Shown here: positions 1-5,883 of the stretch, piece by piece
Layout: each line of letters begins with the position of its first letter
Position numbering within the stretch: the stretch's first letter is position 1
Source of the DNA: J061 sp003695725 [NCBI: Candidatus Schekmanbacteria bacterium]
GTDB lineage: Bacteria; Schekmanbacteria; GWA2-38-11
Length of the DNA: 6,119 nt
NCBI GenBank assembly: GCA_003695725.1
Contig: RFHX01000270.1
Span: 1-6,119 of the forward strand
Direction of reading: 5' to 3'
Program-made: the position numbers and the translations under genes
The notes under the pieces: model-generated
Seen by the model: only the letters and a program-made list of their open reading frames with translations
The model's database searches: none
Told to the model about the DNA's origin: nothing

Positions 1-764
1 CTAATATTTTTTATCTTTTGTAAGGCGCTTATGTTTAAAAAAATTTCATGCCTTCTTGAAATTTGAATCAGAAGATTGTCAATCCAAGGAATAAAACAGA
101 TAGTTGAAATTATGCCGCTCAAGATAAAGTTTAGAAATATTTCCTTTTTGTTTTTATTTATTACATTTGTATCTTCTTTTAAAAGGCAAAGGATACATAG
201 ATAAATGAATTGGGAGATGCCTATATAAGCAACAAAATAATGGCCATAGAAAGATAATGTCAGTACTGCGGTATAAAGAAGCCAATCTTTAAATTTTTCA
301 TACCTTATAGCCCTTAAAAAAAGATAAGAGAGAAGGCAATTAATGAAGATAAAAAAAGAATAAAGGCGGGCATCTCTTGCACATATTATAAATAGCGGTG
401 ATATTGCAAGAAGAAATGATGAAATAATACCTTCCCTTGCGCTGTAAAGCTCTTTTGCAAGAAAGTAGATGGTTATGATTGAAAAAAAGGCAAGAAGAAG
501 CGATGGTATCCTTAAGGTCAATTCATCATTTGCGCCTAATAAATGAGCAGTATGAAGCATAATGTAGTACAAAGGAGGACAGGCTTCTTTTTGCGTAACA
601 AGACGTATCATTTCCCAGAATGATTCTTTAATGTATGTTGTGGTTTGGATTTCATCAATCCAGAAGCTTATTTCAGAGAGTTTATAGGAATAAACCAATA
701 CAGCCACAAAAGCGGTGGAAAATAATAACACAATATCACGCTTGAGCGTTTCTTTATTATTCAT
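1..764 (-). CDS. GT-C membrane glycosyltransferase (GT39/PMT-like), N-terminal part, cut by left edge
   Basis: This frame is open from an ATG at 764 to the left edge (254 codons, no stop), so the gene is partial at its 3' end. The translation starts MNNKETLKRDIV and is very hydrophobic, with about six or seven membrane segments (roughly residues 9-28, 84-104, 112-128, 134-151, 161-182, 183-196, 209-227). After the first segment comes FWIDE (34-38), the acidic loop motif of GT-C enzymes that use polyprenyl-phosphate sugars. CPPLYYIMLH (62-71), RIPSLL (85-90) and ARDARLYS (129-136) are typical of family 39-like transferases. A GGAG ribosome site lies five bases upstream. It occupies the position of arnT in enterobacterial arnBCADT but lacks the DETRYAE and FEKP motifs of E. 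coli ArnT, so it may transfer another sugar. The family call is firm; donor and acceptor are unknown. It is separated from arnD by 105 bases with a promoter candidate. Confidence 0.85.
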   Translation of the reverse strand, partial: MNNKETLKRDIVLLFSTAFVAVLVYSYKLSEISFWIDEIQTTTYIKESFWEMIRLVTQKEACPPLYYIMLHTAHLLGANDELTLRIPSLLLAFFSIITIYFLAKELYSAREGIISSFLLAISPLFIICARDARLYSFFIFINCLLSYLFLRAIRYEKFKDWLLYTAVLTLSFYGHYFVAYIGISQFIYLCILCLLKEDTNVINKNKKEIFLNFILSGIISTICFIPWIDNLLIQISRRHEIFLNISALQKIKNI

Positions 765-769
765 TCTAA

Positions 770-773
770 CTCC
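770..773 (-). promoter_or_regulatory. ribosome binding site of the GT-C gene
   Basis: On the minus strand GGAG is followed by five bases (TTAGA) and then the ATG at 764. It supports that ATG as the start of the partial glycosyltransferase. Confidence 0.6.
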
Positions 774-788
774 GCTTTTGGATTATTG

Positions 789-810
789 ATAGAATTTCGG
801 TACCGTCTAT
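789..810 (-). repeat. imperfect inverted repeat in the leader of the GT-C gene
   Basis: ATAGA (789-793) is complementary to TCTAT (806-810), and between them lies the perfect 8-base palindrome CGGTACCG (798-805). A four-base bulge (ATTT, 794-797) makes the structure asymmetric. It falls just downstream of the predicted transcription start, so it could be a 5' stem-loop of the mRNA or a protein-binding operator. The stem is short and could be chance; the function is inference. Confidence 0.25.
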
Positions 811-819
811 TAAATAGGT

Positions 820-848
820 ATTATAACAGGATAAGAAATTTATAAAAA
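820..848 (-). promoter_or_regulatory. candidate sigma70-type promoter with extended -10, for the GT-C gene
   Basis: The minus strand reads TGTTATAAT at 828-820, a perfect TATAAT hexamer preceded by the TGn of an extended -10. The -35 region at 17-base spacing is TTTTTA (848-843), a poor match, which is common for extended -10 promoters. Transcription would start near 813 and give a leader of about 50 bases before the ATG at 764. It sits in the only intergenic gap of the window longer than 20 bases. AT-rich DNA yields such matches by chance, so this is a candidate only. Confidence 0.45.
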
Positions 849-869
849 AGTATTTATTGAAAATAGGGC

Positions 870-1802
870 TTAGTCAATAAGTTGGACTGCAACCTTGCTA
901 CTTCGACCGCAAATCATCCTTTCTTCTATACTGCAAAGAGGAATTTTTCCCTGTTTTTGCAGTAGGAGGGAAGATGCCTCATCTAAAGATATGAATTTTA
1001 TTCCCTCATTTTTAAGATTTGATAAAATTTCAATAAAGATACTTTTCCCCGGTTCAACACCTTCCAATTCAGGATGAATTGTCATTACACTAAAAGAGGA
1101 TTCTCTTATTTTTTCAAGATAATATACCGGCAATTCTTTATCCTTCAAACCATTGAAGCCATAGATTTCGTCCATTGTAGGGAGAGTAGTTGGTATTTCC
1201 AATGTCTTCAACAGCTTTTCTCCTATTTTAATGAAGAAAGGAGTCTTCCCTCGAGTATCGCTATGATATTTAAGATTTAACTTATCCTCTGCTTCAAGAC
1301 TTTTCTCTGTGGCACGCCATCCCGGAGAAGCAGACGATAAGGGCGACTCATCGAGAATTTCCTCATAGAGCTTTTTTGCTTTTATTAATTCTTCTTCTAT
1401 TTCATCTTGACTCATTTCAGACAAGTTTTCATGCCATTTTACATGGTCGTAACCGTGTATGCCGCATTCGTGTCCTTCTTTTCTTATTAGTTTTAAGATT
1501 TCCTTATTTTCGAGAGAAATTATTGGCGCTTTTAAAAGGAAGCCATAGGAAAGAGTTTTTAGTGGAAATCTCTTTATACGGCGCGTCCTGAGAGTCATTT
1601 TGAAAAATTCTTTTCGAAAGATTCTTTTCAATGCTTTCCCTGAATTGTCAGGACCCATTGCAACAAAAAAGGTTCCTTTTATATTGAATTTTGAAAGAAT
1701 TTTCAGGATGGAAGGCACATTTTCTTTAAGACCGAGACTTGTATCGACATCTATTTTTAAAGATAGAGTTGGTGAAGAAAAGAAATTAGAAATTATTTTC
1801 AT
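870..1802 (-). CDS. arnD: ArnD: 4-deoxy-4-formamido-L-arabinose-phosphoundecaprenol deformylase
   Basis: ArnD is a NodB/polysaccharide-deacetylase-fold metal hydrolase that removes the formyl group from undecaprenyl-phosphate-linked Ara4FN after ArnC. Numbered from the ATG at 1802 (310 residues; E. coli about 296), the protein shows KIDVDT with Asp18 and Asp20, GPDN (50-53), the metal-site motif GIHGYDH (114-120; His116 and His120), PGWRA (160-164), YHSDTRG (179-185), IPTTLPT (203-209) and TIHPELEG (241-248). All align in order with E. coli ArnD, so this is not a generic deacetylase. The N-terminus is about nine residues longer than in E. coli. The start is uncertain: a TTG at 1808 would add two residues, and neither start has a clear Shine-Dalgarno sequence. 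The gene overlaps the end of the SDR gene by 17 bases, suggesting translational coupling. It is the last gene of the tight cassette. Confidence 0.93.
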   Translation of the reverse strand: MKIISNFFSSPTLSLKIDVDTSLGLKENVPSILKILSKFNIKGTFFVAMGPDNSGKALKRIFRKEFFKMTLRTRRIKRFPLKTLSYGFLLKAPIISLENKEILKLIRKEGHECGIHGYDHVKWHENLSEMSQDEIEEELIKAKKLYEEILDESPLSSASPGWRATEKSLEAEDKLNLKYHSDTRGKTPFFIKIGEKLLKTLEIPTTLPTMDEIYGFNGLKDKELPVYYLEKIRESSFSVMTIHPELEGVEPGKSIFIEILSNLKNEGIKFISLDEASSLLLQKQGKIPLCSIEERMICGRSSKVAVQLID

Positions 1803-2751
1803 TTGCAAAAAACCAGTCTATTGTTTTCTTGAGTCCTTCTTCAAGGGATACCTTTGGAGTGACATTCAATATGGTTTTCATTTTTGTAATATCAGGCACT
1901 CTTCGCCTGATATCTTCGTAGCTGTTGCCATAGACCGATTCTTGAGATACATATTCAATATCTAAATCCACACCGGACAATTTAATCATTAATTCTGCAA
2001 GCTCTTTGATAGTTGTTTCCCTGTCTGTTCCAATATTGAATATTTCACCATTTGCCTTTTCGTTTAATCCTGCCTCAACAGTTGCCTTTATGGCATCATC
2101 GACATAGGTGAAGCATCTTGTCTGCATTCCATCGCCTATTACTGTAAGATTCTTTTTTCTCAATATTTGACCCATAAATATGGTGATTATTCTACCAACA
2201 TCAATTCGGTCGAGGCGTGGACCATAAACATTGAAATATCTTACTATTGTTACAGGAAGCCCCATAGAATGATAGGCAAAGCAAAAATGCTCTCCTGCCG
2301 CTTTCGATGTTGAATAGCACCATCTATCTATTCTCGTTGAGCCCAAAACTCTGTCATCATCTTCTTTAAAGGGGACTTTGGGGTTTCTACCATAGATTTC
2401 AGAGGTTGATGTAAATACAACTTTTTTCCCATATTTGTAAGCAATCCTCAAAACATTTTGAGTGCCATTGATATTTACATTCAAAACATTATATGGATTT
2501 TCTACATAGTGTTCTACTCCAACGACTGCAGCCATATGATATACTAAATCGCATTTTAATATTAATGCATCGAGGAGGTCTTCATTGAAAATGGAGTCCT
2601 TTATATAATGAAAATTTTTATTGTTGAGGTTGTGAGCAACCTTCAAGTCTTTTGCGAGGTCAAGGGCAAACACTTCGTGGCCTTCCTTCAAAAAATAATC
2701 TCCCAAATGTGAACCTAAAAAGCCACCTCCACCTGTAATCAATATTTTCAC
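1786..2751 (-). CDS. UDP-glucuronate decarboxylase-like SDR, equivalent of the C-terminal half of ArnA
   Basis: This is an extended short-chain dehydrogenase of 321 residues. By family and context it should oxidise UDP-glucuronate with NAD+ and decarboxylate it to UDP-4-ketopentose, the substrate of ArnB. The NAD motif TGGGGFLG is at 6-13, STSEIYG at 115-121, YSTSK at 146-150 (Tyr146, Lys150), NVYGPR at 174-179 and RCFTYVDD at 212-219. Ser117 and Glu118 match ArnA Ser433/Glu434. Near the end, YGNSYEDIRRR (274-284) aligns with the ArnA segment holding Arg619, matched by Arg284. RW at 143-144 also matches ArnA. The start is GTG at 2751, with a strong AAGGAG site seven bases upstream. It lies 17 bases after the formyltransferase gene, in the same order as the two domains of fused ArnA. 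UDP-xylose synthases share these residues, so product specificity rests on context. Confidence 0.88.
   Translation of the reverse strand: MKILITGGGGFLGSHLGDYFLKEGHEVFALDLAKDLKVAHNLNNKNFHYIKDSIFNEDLLDALILKCDLVYHMAAVVGVEHYVENPYNVLNVNINGTQNVLRIAYKYGKKVVFTSTSEIYGRNPKVPFKEDDDRVLGSTRIDRWCYSTSKAAGEHFCFAYHSMGLPVTIVRYFNVYGPRLDRIDVGRIITIFMGQILRKKNLTVIGDGMQTRCFTYVDDAIKATVEAGLNEKANGEIFNIGTDRETTIKELAELMIKLSGVDLDIEYVSQESVYGNSYEDIRRRVPDITKMKTILNVTPKVSLEEGLKKTIDWFFANENNF
1889..1913. repeat. perfect 9-base inverted repeat inside the SDR gene
   Basis: ATATCAGGC (1889-1897) and GCCTGATAT (1905-1913) are exact reverse complements around a seven-base loop. The stretch encodes DIRRRVPDI of the SDR, and the symmetry arises partly from the two Asp-Ile pairs. 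There is no U-run after it on either strand, so it does not look like an intrinsic terminator. A role is not evident. Confidence 0.4.
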
Positions 2752-2758
2752 TTCTAAT

Positions 2759-2764
2759 CTCCTT
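2759..2764 (-). promoter_or_regulatory. ribosome binding site fixing the GTG start of the SDR gene
   Basis: On the minus strand AAGGAG (2764-2759) stands seven bases before the GTG at 2751. It is the best Shine-Dalgarno sequence in the window and lies within the 17-base gap after the formyltransferase stop. It shows that the SDR is translated as its own protein rather than as part of a fused ArnA. Confidence 0.75.
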
Positions 2765-2768
2765 CCTG

Positions 2769-3710
2769 TTATTTTAATTCGAGTCCTTCATATTTTTTGA
2801 ATTTTTTGAAAAGTCTTGCCTCTTTAAGAGTTTTCACATTTTCAAGTTGAACCTCTTTTAAGAGTAGATATCCATTGCCTGTTTTTACTAACATTCCTCT
2901 TTTTGGAAAAACTTTGACGATTGTTCCTGCTTTTAAATCATTTAATCTATTTTTTCTCTTTGATATTTGTGCCTTCCAAACATAGAGTTTTTCTCCATTT
3001 AGATAAGTAAAGGCACCGGGATAGGGATGTGTTACTGCTCGAATCAGATTGTAGATTGATTCTTTAGAGTTGTCCCATTCAATTTTTCCATCTTCAGGGT
3101 TTCTTCCTCCATAGTAGCTTGCCTTTTTTGTATCTTGTGGGATTCTTTTAATCTTCCCCTCAATAATTTTTGGATAAGTTTTTCGTATGAGTTCGGCAGC
3201 AGTTTTCTCCATTTTTCTAAACAATGTCAATGCAGTATCTTTAAATGAAATTGGAACTCTTTTTTGAGCTACGATATCTCCTGAATCCGCCTTTTTTTCC
3301 ATATAATGTAGTGTAACACCTGTACTTTTCTCTCCATTTATGATTACCCAATTTACAGGGCATCTGCCCCTGTATTCGGGAAGATATGACCCATGGAGAT
3401 TGAATGCTCCATAGGGAGGAATATCAAGGATGGATTGAGGTAGGAGATAGCGGTAATAAAATGAAAAAATGATATCAGGTTTCAGTCTTTTCAGTTTGTT
3501 GAAAAAAACTTTGCTTTTAATTTCCTTACTGCTTGGTGTGAATACAGGAATTCCTTTTTGTCGGGCTAACTTTTCGACTGATTTGAACCATATATTTTCA
3601 TCTTTTGAATCTTTATGAGTAAAAATTGCAGCGATATTAGCTTTTTGTTTTAATAGTTCCTTTATACAAATATAGCCAATATTATGATATGCGAATATGA
3701 CAAGTTTCAT
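2769..3710 (-). CDS. arnA: UDP-Ara4N formyltransferase, equivalent of the N-terminal half of ArnA
   Basis: This 313-residue protein belongs to the methionyl-tRNA formyltransferase-like family and matches the N-terminal domain of E. coli ArnA along its whole length. The reaction known for that domain is transfer of a formyl group from 10-formyltetrahydrofolate to the 4-amine of UDP-Ara4N. KLVIFAYHNIG (2-12), FSFYYRYL (82-89), FNLHGS (103-108) and KKADSGDIVAQ (139-149) are visible. Asn104, His106 and Asp142 correspond to the ArnA catalytic Asn102, His104 and Asp140. HPYPGAFTY (228-236) and a C-terminal beta-rich part follow. A stop TAA at 2769 ends the protein before the SDR, so the ArnA fusion is absent. 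The ATG at 3710 overlaps the arnC stop as ATGA, and a purine-rich GGAAAGAG lies just upstream. Methionyl-tRNA formyltransferase is unlikely given the ArnA-specific FAYH start and the context. Confidence 0.93.
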   Translation of the reverse strand: MKLVIFAYHNIGYICIKELLKQKANIAAIFTHKDSKDENIWFKSVEKLARQKGIPVFTPSSKEIKSKVFFNKLKRLKPDIIFSFYYRYLLPQSILDIPPYGAFNLHGSYLPEYRGRCPVNWVIINGEKSTGVTLHYMEKKADSGDIVAQKRVPISFKDTALTLFRKMEKTAAELIRKTYPKIIEGKIKRIPQDTKKASYYGGRNPEDGKIEWDNSKESIYNLIRAVTHPYPGAFTYLNGEKLYVWKAQISKRKNRLNDLKAGTIVKVFPKRGMLVKTGNGYLLLKEVQLENVKTLKEARLFKKFKKYEGLELK

Positions 3711-4681
3711 TTTTCTCTTTCCAACCTTTTGCCATTTCCAAAGATATCTGTGTGGGATATTACATAGCGAGGTTTACCTCTTACTTCGTAATAAATTCGC
3801 CCTACATATTCACCAATAAGCCCTATTAAGATTGTTTCTATACCTAAGAAGAGAAAAAGGAGAGAAACAATAATATGAATCATTTTAAATGTTTTGGAGG
3901 CAATGGCAAGAATGGTAATAATCGATGTAGAGACAAAACCAAAGATTGATATTAATATTCCAAGAAGAGTAATCAGCTGAAGAGGAAGGAGGGAGGAGTT
4001 TGTCAATATATCAAAGTTTAGTTTAAGGAGTGTCAGAGCATTATACTTTGAAGCTCCTCTTTCCCTTTCTCTGTGCACAACAGGAATTTCTGTTGGGTTT
4101 TTTGAATACCTGTATGCAAGAGCAGGAATAAAGAAACTTGAAAACTCATTTAGCTCTATGATTCTTCTAACAACATCCTTTCTATATGCTCTTAACATAC
4201 AGCCGTAATCATTGAGTTTTATCCCTGTAATTTTGTTTAAAACTATGTTGCCAAGTTTCGACACGATTTTTCTAAAAATAGGGTCGTGTCTGTTTTTCCT
4301 CCATCCACCAACTGAGTCATATCCTTCTTCAATCTTTTTTATAAACCTTGGGATTTCTTCAGGCGGGTTTTGAAGGTCTGCATCGATTGTTAAAATTATT
4401 TCACCCCGTGCAAGTTCAAAGCCCGCAAAGATTGCTGTATGCTGTCCGTAATTTCTTGCAAAATTGTAGATTCGAACTTCGGGATATAGAGATTTTATTT
4501 TTTTAAGAATTTCCCATGATGAATCAGTGCTTCCATCATTGATAAAAATAATTTCATAGTTTATCGATAAATCTTTTAGAACATTCGTTAGTTCTTTAAC
4601 GAGTTTTTCAAGGTTTTCTTCCTCATTGAAAACAGGGACAACTACGGAAAGATAAATTTTATCTTCTTTATGATTTTTCAT
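3707..4681 (-). CDS. arnC: ArnC: undecaprenyl-phosphate 4-deoxy-4-formamido-L-arabinose transferase
   Basis: ArnC is a family 2 glycosyltransferase that moves Ara4FN from UDP to undecaprenyl phosphate at the cytoplasmic face of the inner membrane. The 324 residues (E. coli about 322) begin with the GT-A fold: VVVPVFNEEENL (13-24), INDGSTD (47-53), RNYGQHTAI (76-84) and the metal-binding DADLQNPPEEIPR (100-112). DYGCMLRAYR (158-167) is strongly characteristic of ArnC, and the RERERGASKY stretch (204-213) follows. Two membrane segments lie at about 233-260 and 267-292. After them comes GEYVGRIYYEVR (290-301), the conserved end of DPM1/GtrB-like enzymes. The related GtrB and DPM1 transferases are the main alternative, but the motifs and the arnB/arnA neighbours favour ArnC. 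The ATG at 4681 is 14 bases after the arnB stop, without a strong Shine-Dalgarno sequence. The gene overlaps the formyltransferase gene by four bases. Confidence 0.93.
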   Translation of the reverse strand: MKNHKEDKIYLSVVVPVFNEEENLEKLVKELTNVLKDLSINYEIIFINDGSTDSSWEILKKIKSLYPEVRIYNFARNYGQHTAIFAGFELARGEIILTIDADLQNPPEEIPRFIKKIEEGYDSVGGWRKNRHDPIFRKIVSKLGNIVLNKITGIKLNDYGCMLRAYRKDVVRRIIELNEFSSFFIPALAYRYSKNPTEIPVVHRERERGASKYNALTLLKLNFDILTNSSLLPLQLITLLGILISIFGFVSTSIITILAIASKTFKMIHIIVSLLFLFLGIETILIGLIGEYVGRIYYEVRGKPRYVISHTDIFGNGKRLEREK

Positions 4682-4695
4682 TTTAAAAATTTAAC

Positions 4696-5883
4696 CTATC
4701 TTCTAAATTTTTTTGAAATGTATTTTATTGCATTGCAAACATATTTAATATCAGATTCCTTCATCAAGGGAAAGAGAGGAAGCGATAAAATCCTTTCTCC
4801 AACTTTAGCCGCTGTGGGATAATCAGATTTGCGAAGTCCATATTTTTTCTGATAATAGGGTTGGATGTGAATTGGCTGGAAGTGTATTCCAGTGCCAATA
4901 TTTAATTTTTTCAGCTCTTCAATGAACTGCATCCGCGATATTTTTAGCATTTCGAGGTTTAGTTTTATTATATAAAGATGCCATGCATGGCGGCAGCTGT
5001 AGTTGACAATCTCAGGAAGAGTTACAGTTTCACAGTTTTTTAGTTCTTTTGTATAAATTTCTGCAAGATATTTGCGTCTTGAAATAAATTGGTCAAGTTT
5101 TTTAATTTGATGTATTCCAAGTGCCGCCTGAATATCAAGCATATTGTATTTGAATCCCGGCATATGAAGTTTGTATTCAGCTTTGCCTCCCTGCGAGTAT
5201 CGCTTCCATGCGCTGGAAGTAATGCCGTGAAATCGCAACAAACTGATTTTTTCTCCTATAGATTTTTTTGAGAAAACAACAGCTCCTCCTTCACCTGTTG
5301 TTATATTTTTCAACGGATGAAAACTGAATACTGCAGCATCACTTTTTAATGAACCAATTTTTTTGCCTTTGTATTCCGTGCCTATTGCATGGGCGGCATC
5401 TTCAATTACGAAAATTCCTCTTTTCTTCGCAACTGAAAGAATCATATCCATATCACAGGGCTGACCGGCAAAATGTACCGGCATTATTGCTTTGGTGCGT
5501 TTTGTGATTTTTGACTCGATTTCCTCTTCGCAGATATTCATTGTGCCAAAATTAATATCAACAAATACCGGTTTTGCCCCAGTATGCTCGATGACATTCA
5601 CTGTTGCGGCAAAAGTCATAGGAGTAGTTATTACTTCATCACCTTTTCCAATGCCAAGTGAAAGCAATGAAGTATGAAGGCCTGCGGTGCCTGAATTTAC
5701 AGCAAGACAGTGTTTTGCTCCTGTGTACTCCTTAATTCTTTTTTCAAACTCTATTACCTTAGGTCCTGTGGTAATCCAGCCAGATTTAAGTGAATTGCTT
5801 ACTTCCTTGATTTCTTCCGCATTGATTGTCGGCTTTGAAAGCGGAAGAAAATCCCTGCGTTTTTTAAAAGATACTTTACTCAA
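4696..5883 (-). CDS. arnB: ArnB: UDP-4-amino-4-deoxy-L-arabinose aminotransferase
   Basis: ArnB is a PLP enzyme of the DegT/DnrJ/EryC1/StrS family that converts the UDP-4-ketopentose to UDP-Ara4N using glutamate. The 395 residues (E. coli about 380) show SGWITTGPK (34-42), NSGTAGLH (63-70), GKGDEVITTPMTF (79-91), PVHFAGQPCDMD (135-146), EDAAHAIGT (161-169) and FSFHPLKNITTGEGG (186-200). Lys192 is the PLP-binding lysine (Lys188 in enteric ArnB). RHAWHLYIIK, IGTGIHFQP and SLPLFP near the C-terminus also follow ArnB closely. The start is a TTG at 5883 overlapping the upstream stop as TTGA. No in-frame ATG occurs until residue 89, well past conserved sequence, and AAGGAAG lies ten bases upstream, so TTG is the best choice. 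Other sugar aminotransferases of this family (such as perosamine synthase) are possible by fold but not by context. Confidence 0.93.
   Translation of the reverse strand: MSKVSFKKRRDFLPLSKPTINAEEIKEVSNSLKSGWITTGPKVIEFEKRIKEYTGAKHCLAVNSGTAGLHTSLLSLGIGKGDEVITTPMTFAATVNVIEHTGAKPVFVDINFGTMNICEEEIESKITKRTKAIMPVHFAGQPCDMDMILSVAKKRGIFVIEDAAHAIGTEYKGKKIGSLKSDAAVFSFHPLKNITTGEGGAVVFSKKSIGEKISLLRFHGITSSAWKRYSQGGKAEYKLHMPGFKYNMLDIQAALGIHQIKKLDQFISRRKYLAEIYTKELKNCETVTLPEIVNYSCRHAWHLYIIKLNLEMLKISRMQFIEELKKLNIGTGIHFQPIHIQPYYQKKYGLRKSDYPTAAKVGERILSLPLFPLMKESDIKYVCNAIKYISKKFRR

Noticed and set aside
765-869. Intrinsic terminator after arnD
   Set aside because: The gap is AT-rich with T-runs, but no GC-rich stem precedes a U-run on the minus strand. 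Read-through into the GT-C gene remains possible.
1889-1913. Inverted repeat as a terminator
   Set aside because: It lies within coding sequence and is not followed by a T-run on either strand.
895-1965. Several plus-strand open frames of 60 to 121 codons (895-1077, 1074-1280, 1376-1591, 1600-1965)
   Set aside because: They lie antisense to arnD and the end of the SDR gene, overlap strongly conserved coding sequence, and give low-complexity products rich in Phe, Leu and Arg without recognisable domains.
2752-2768. Frameshift or stop breaking a formerly fused arnA
   Set aside because: The GTG start has its own strong ribosome site, and both proteins are full-length single-domain forms with intact ends, so separate genes explain the data better than a broken fusion.
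2769-3710. Methionyl-tRNA formyltransferase (fmt)
   Set aside because: The fold and the NxH and D residues are shared, but the FAYH start, the FSFYYR segment and the arn neighbours match ArnA specifically.
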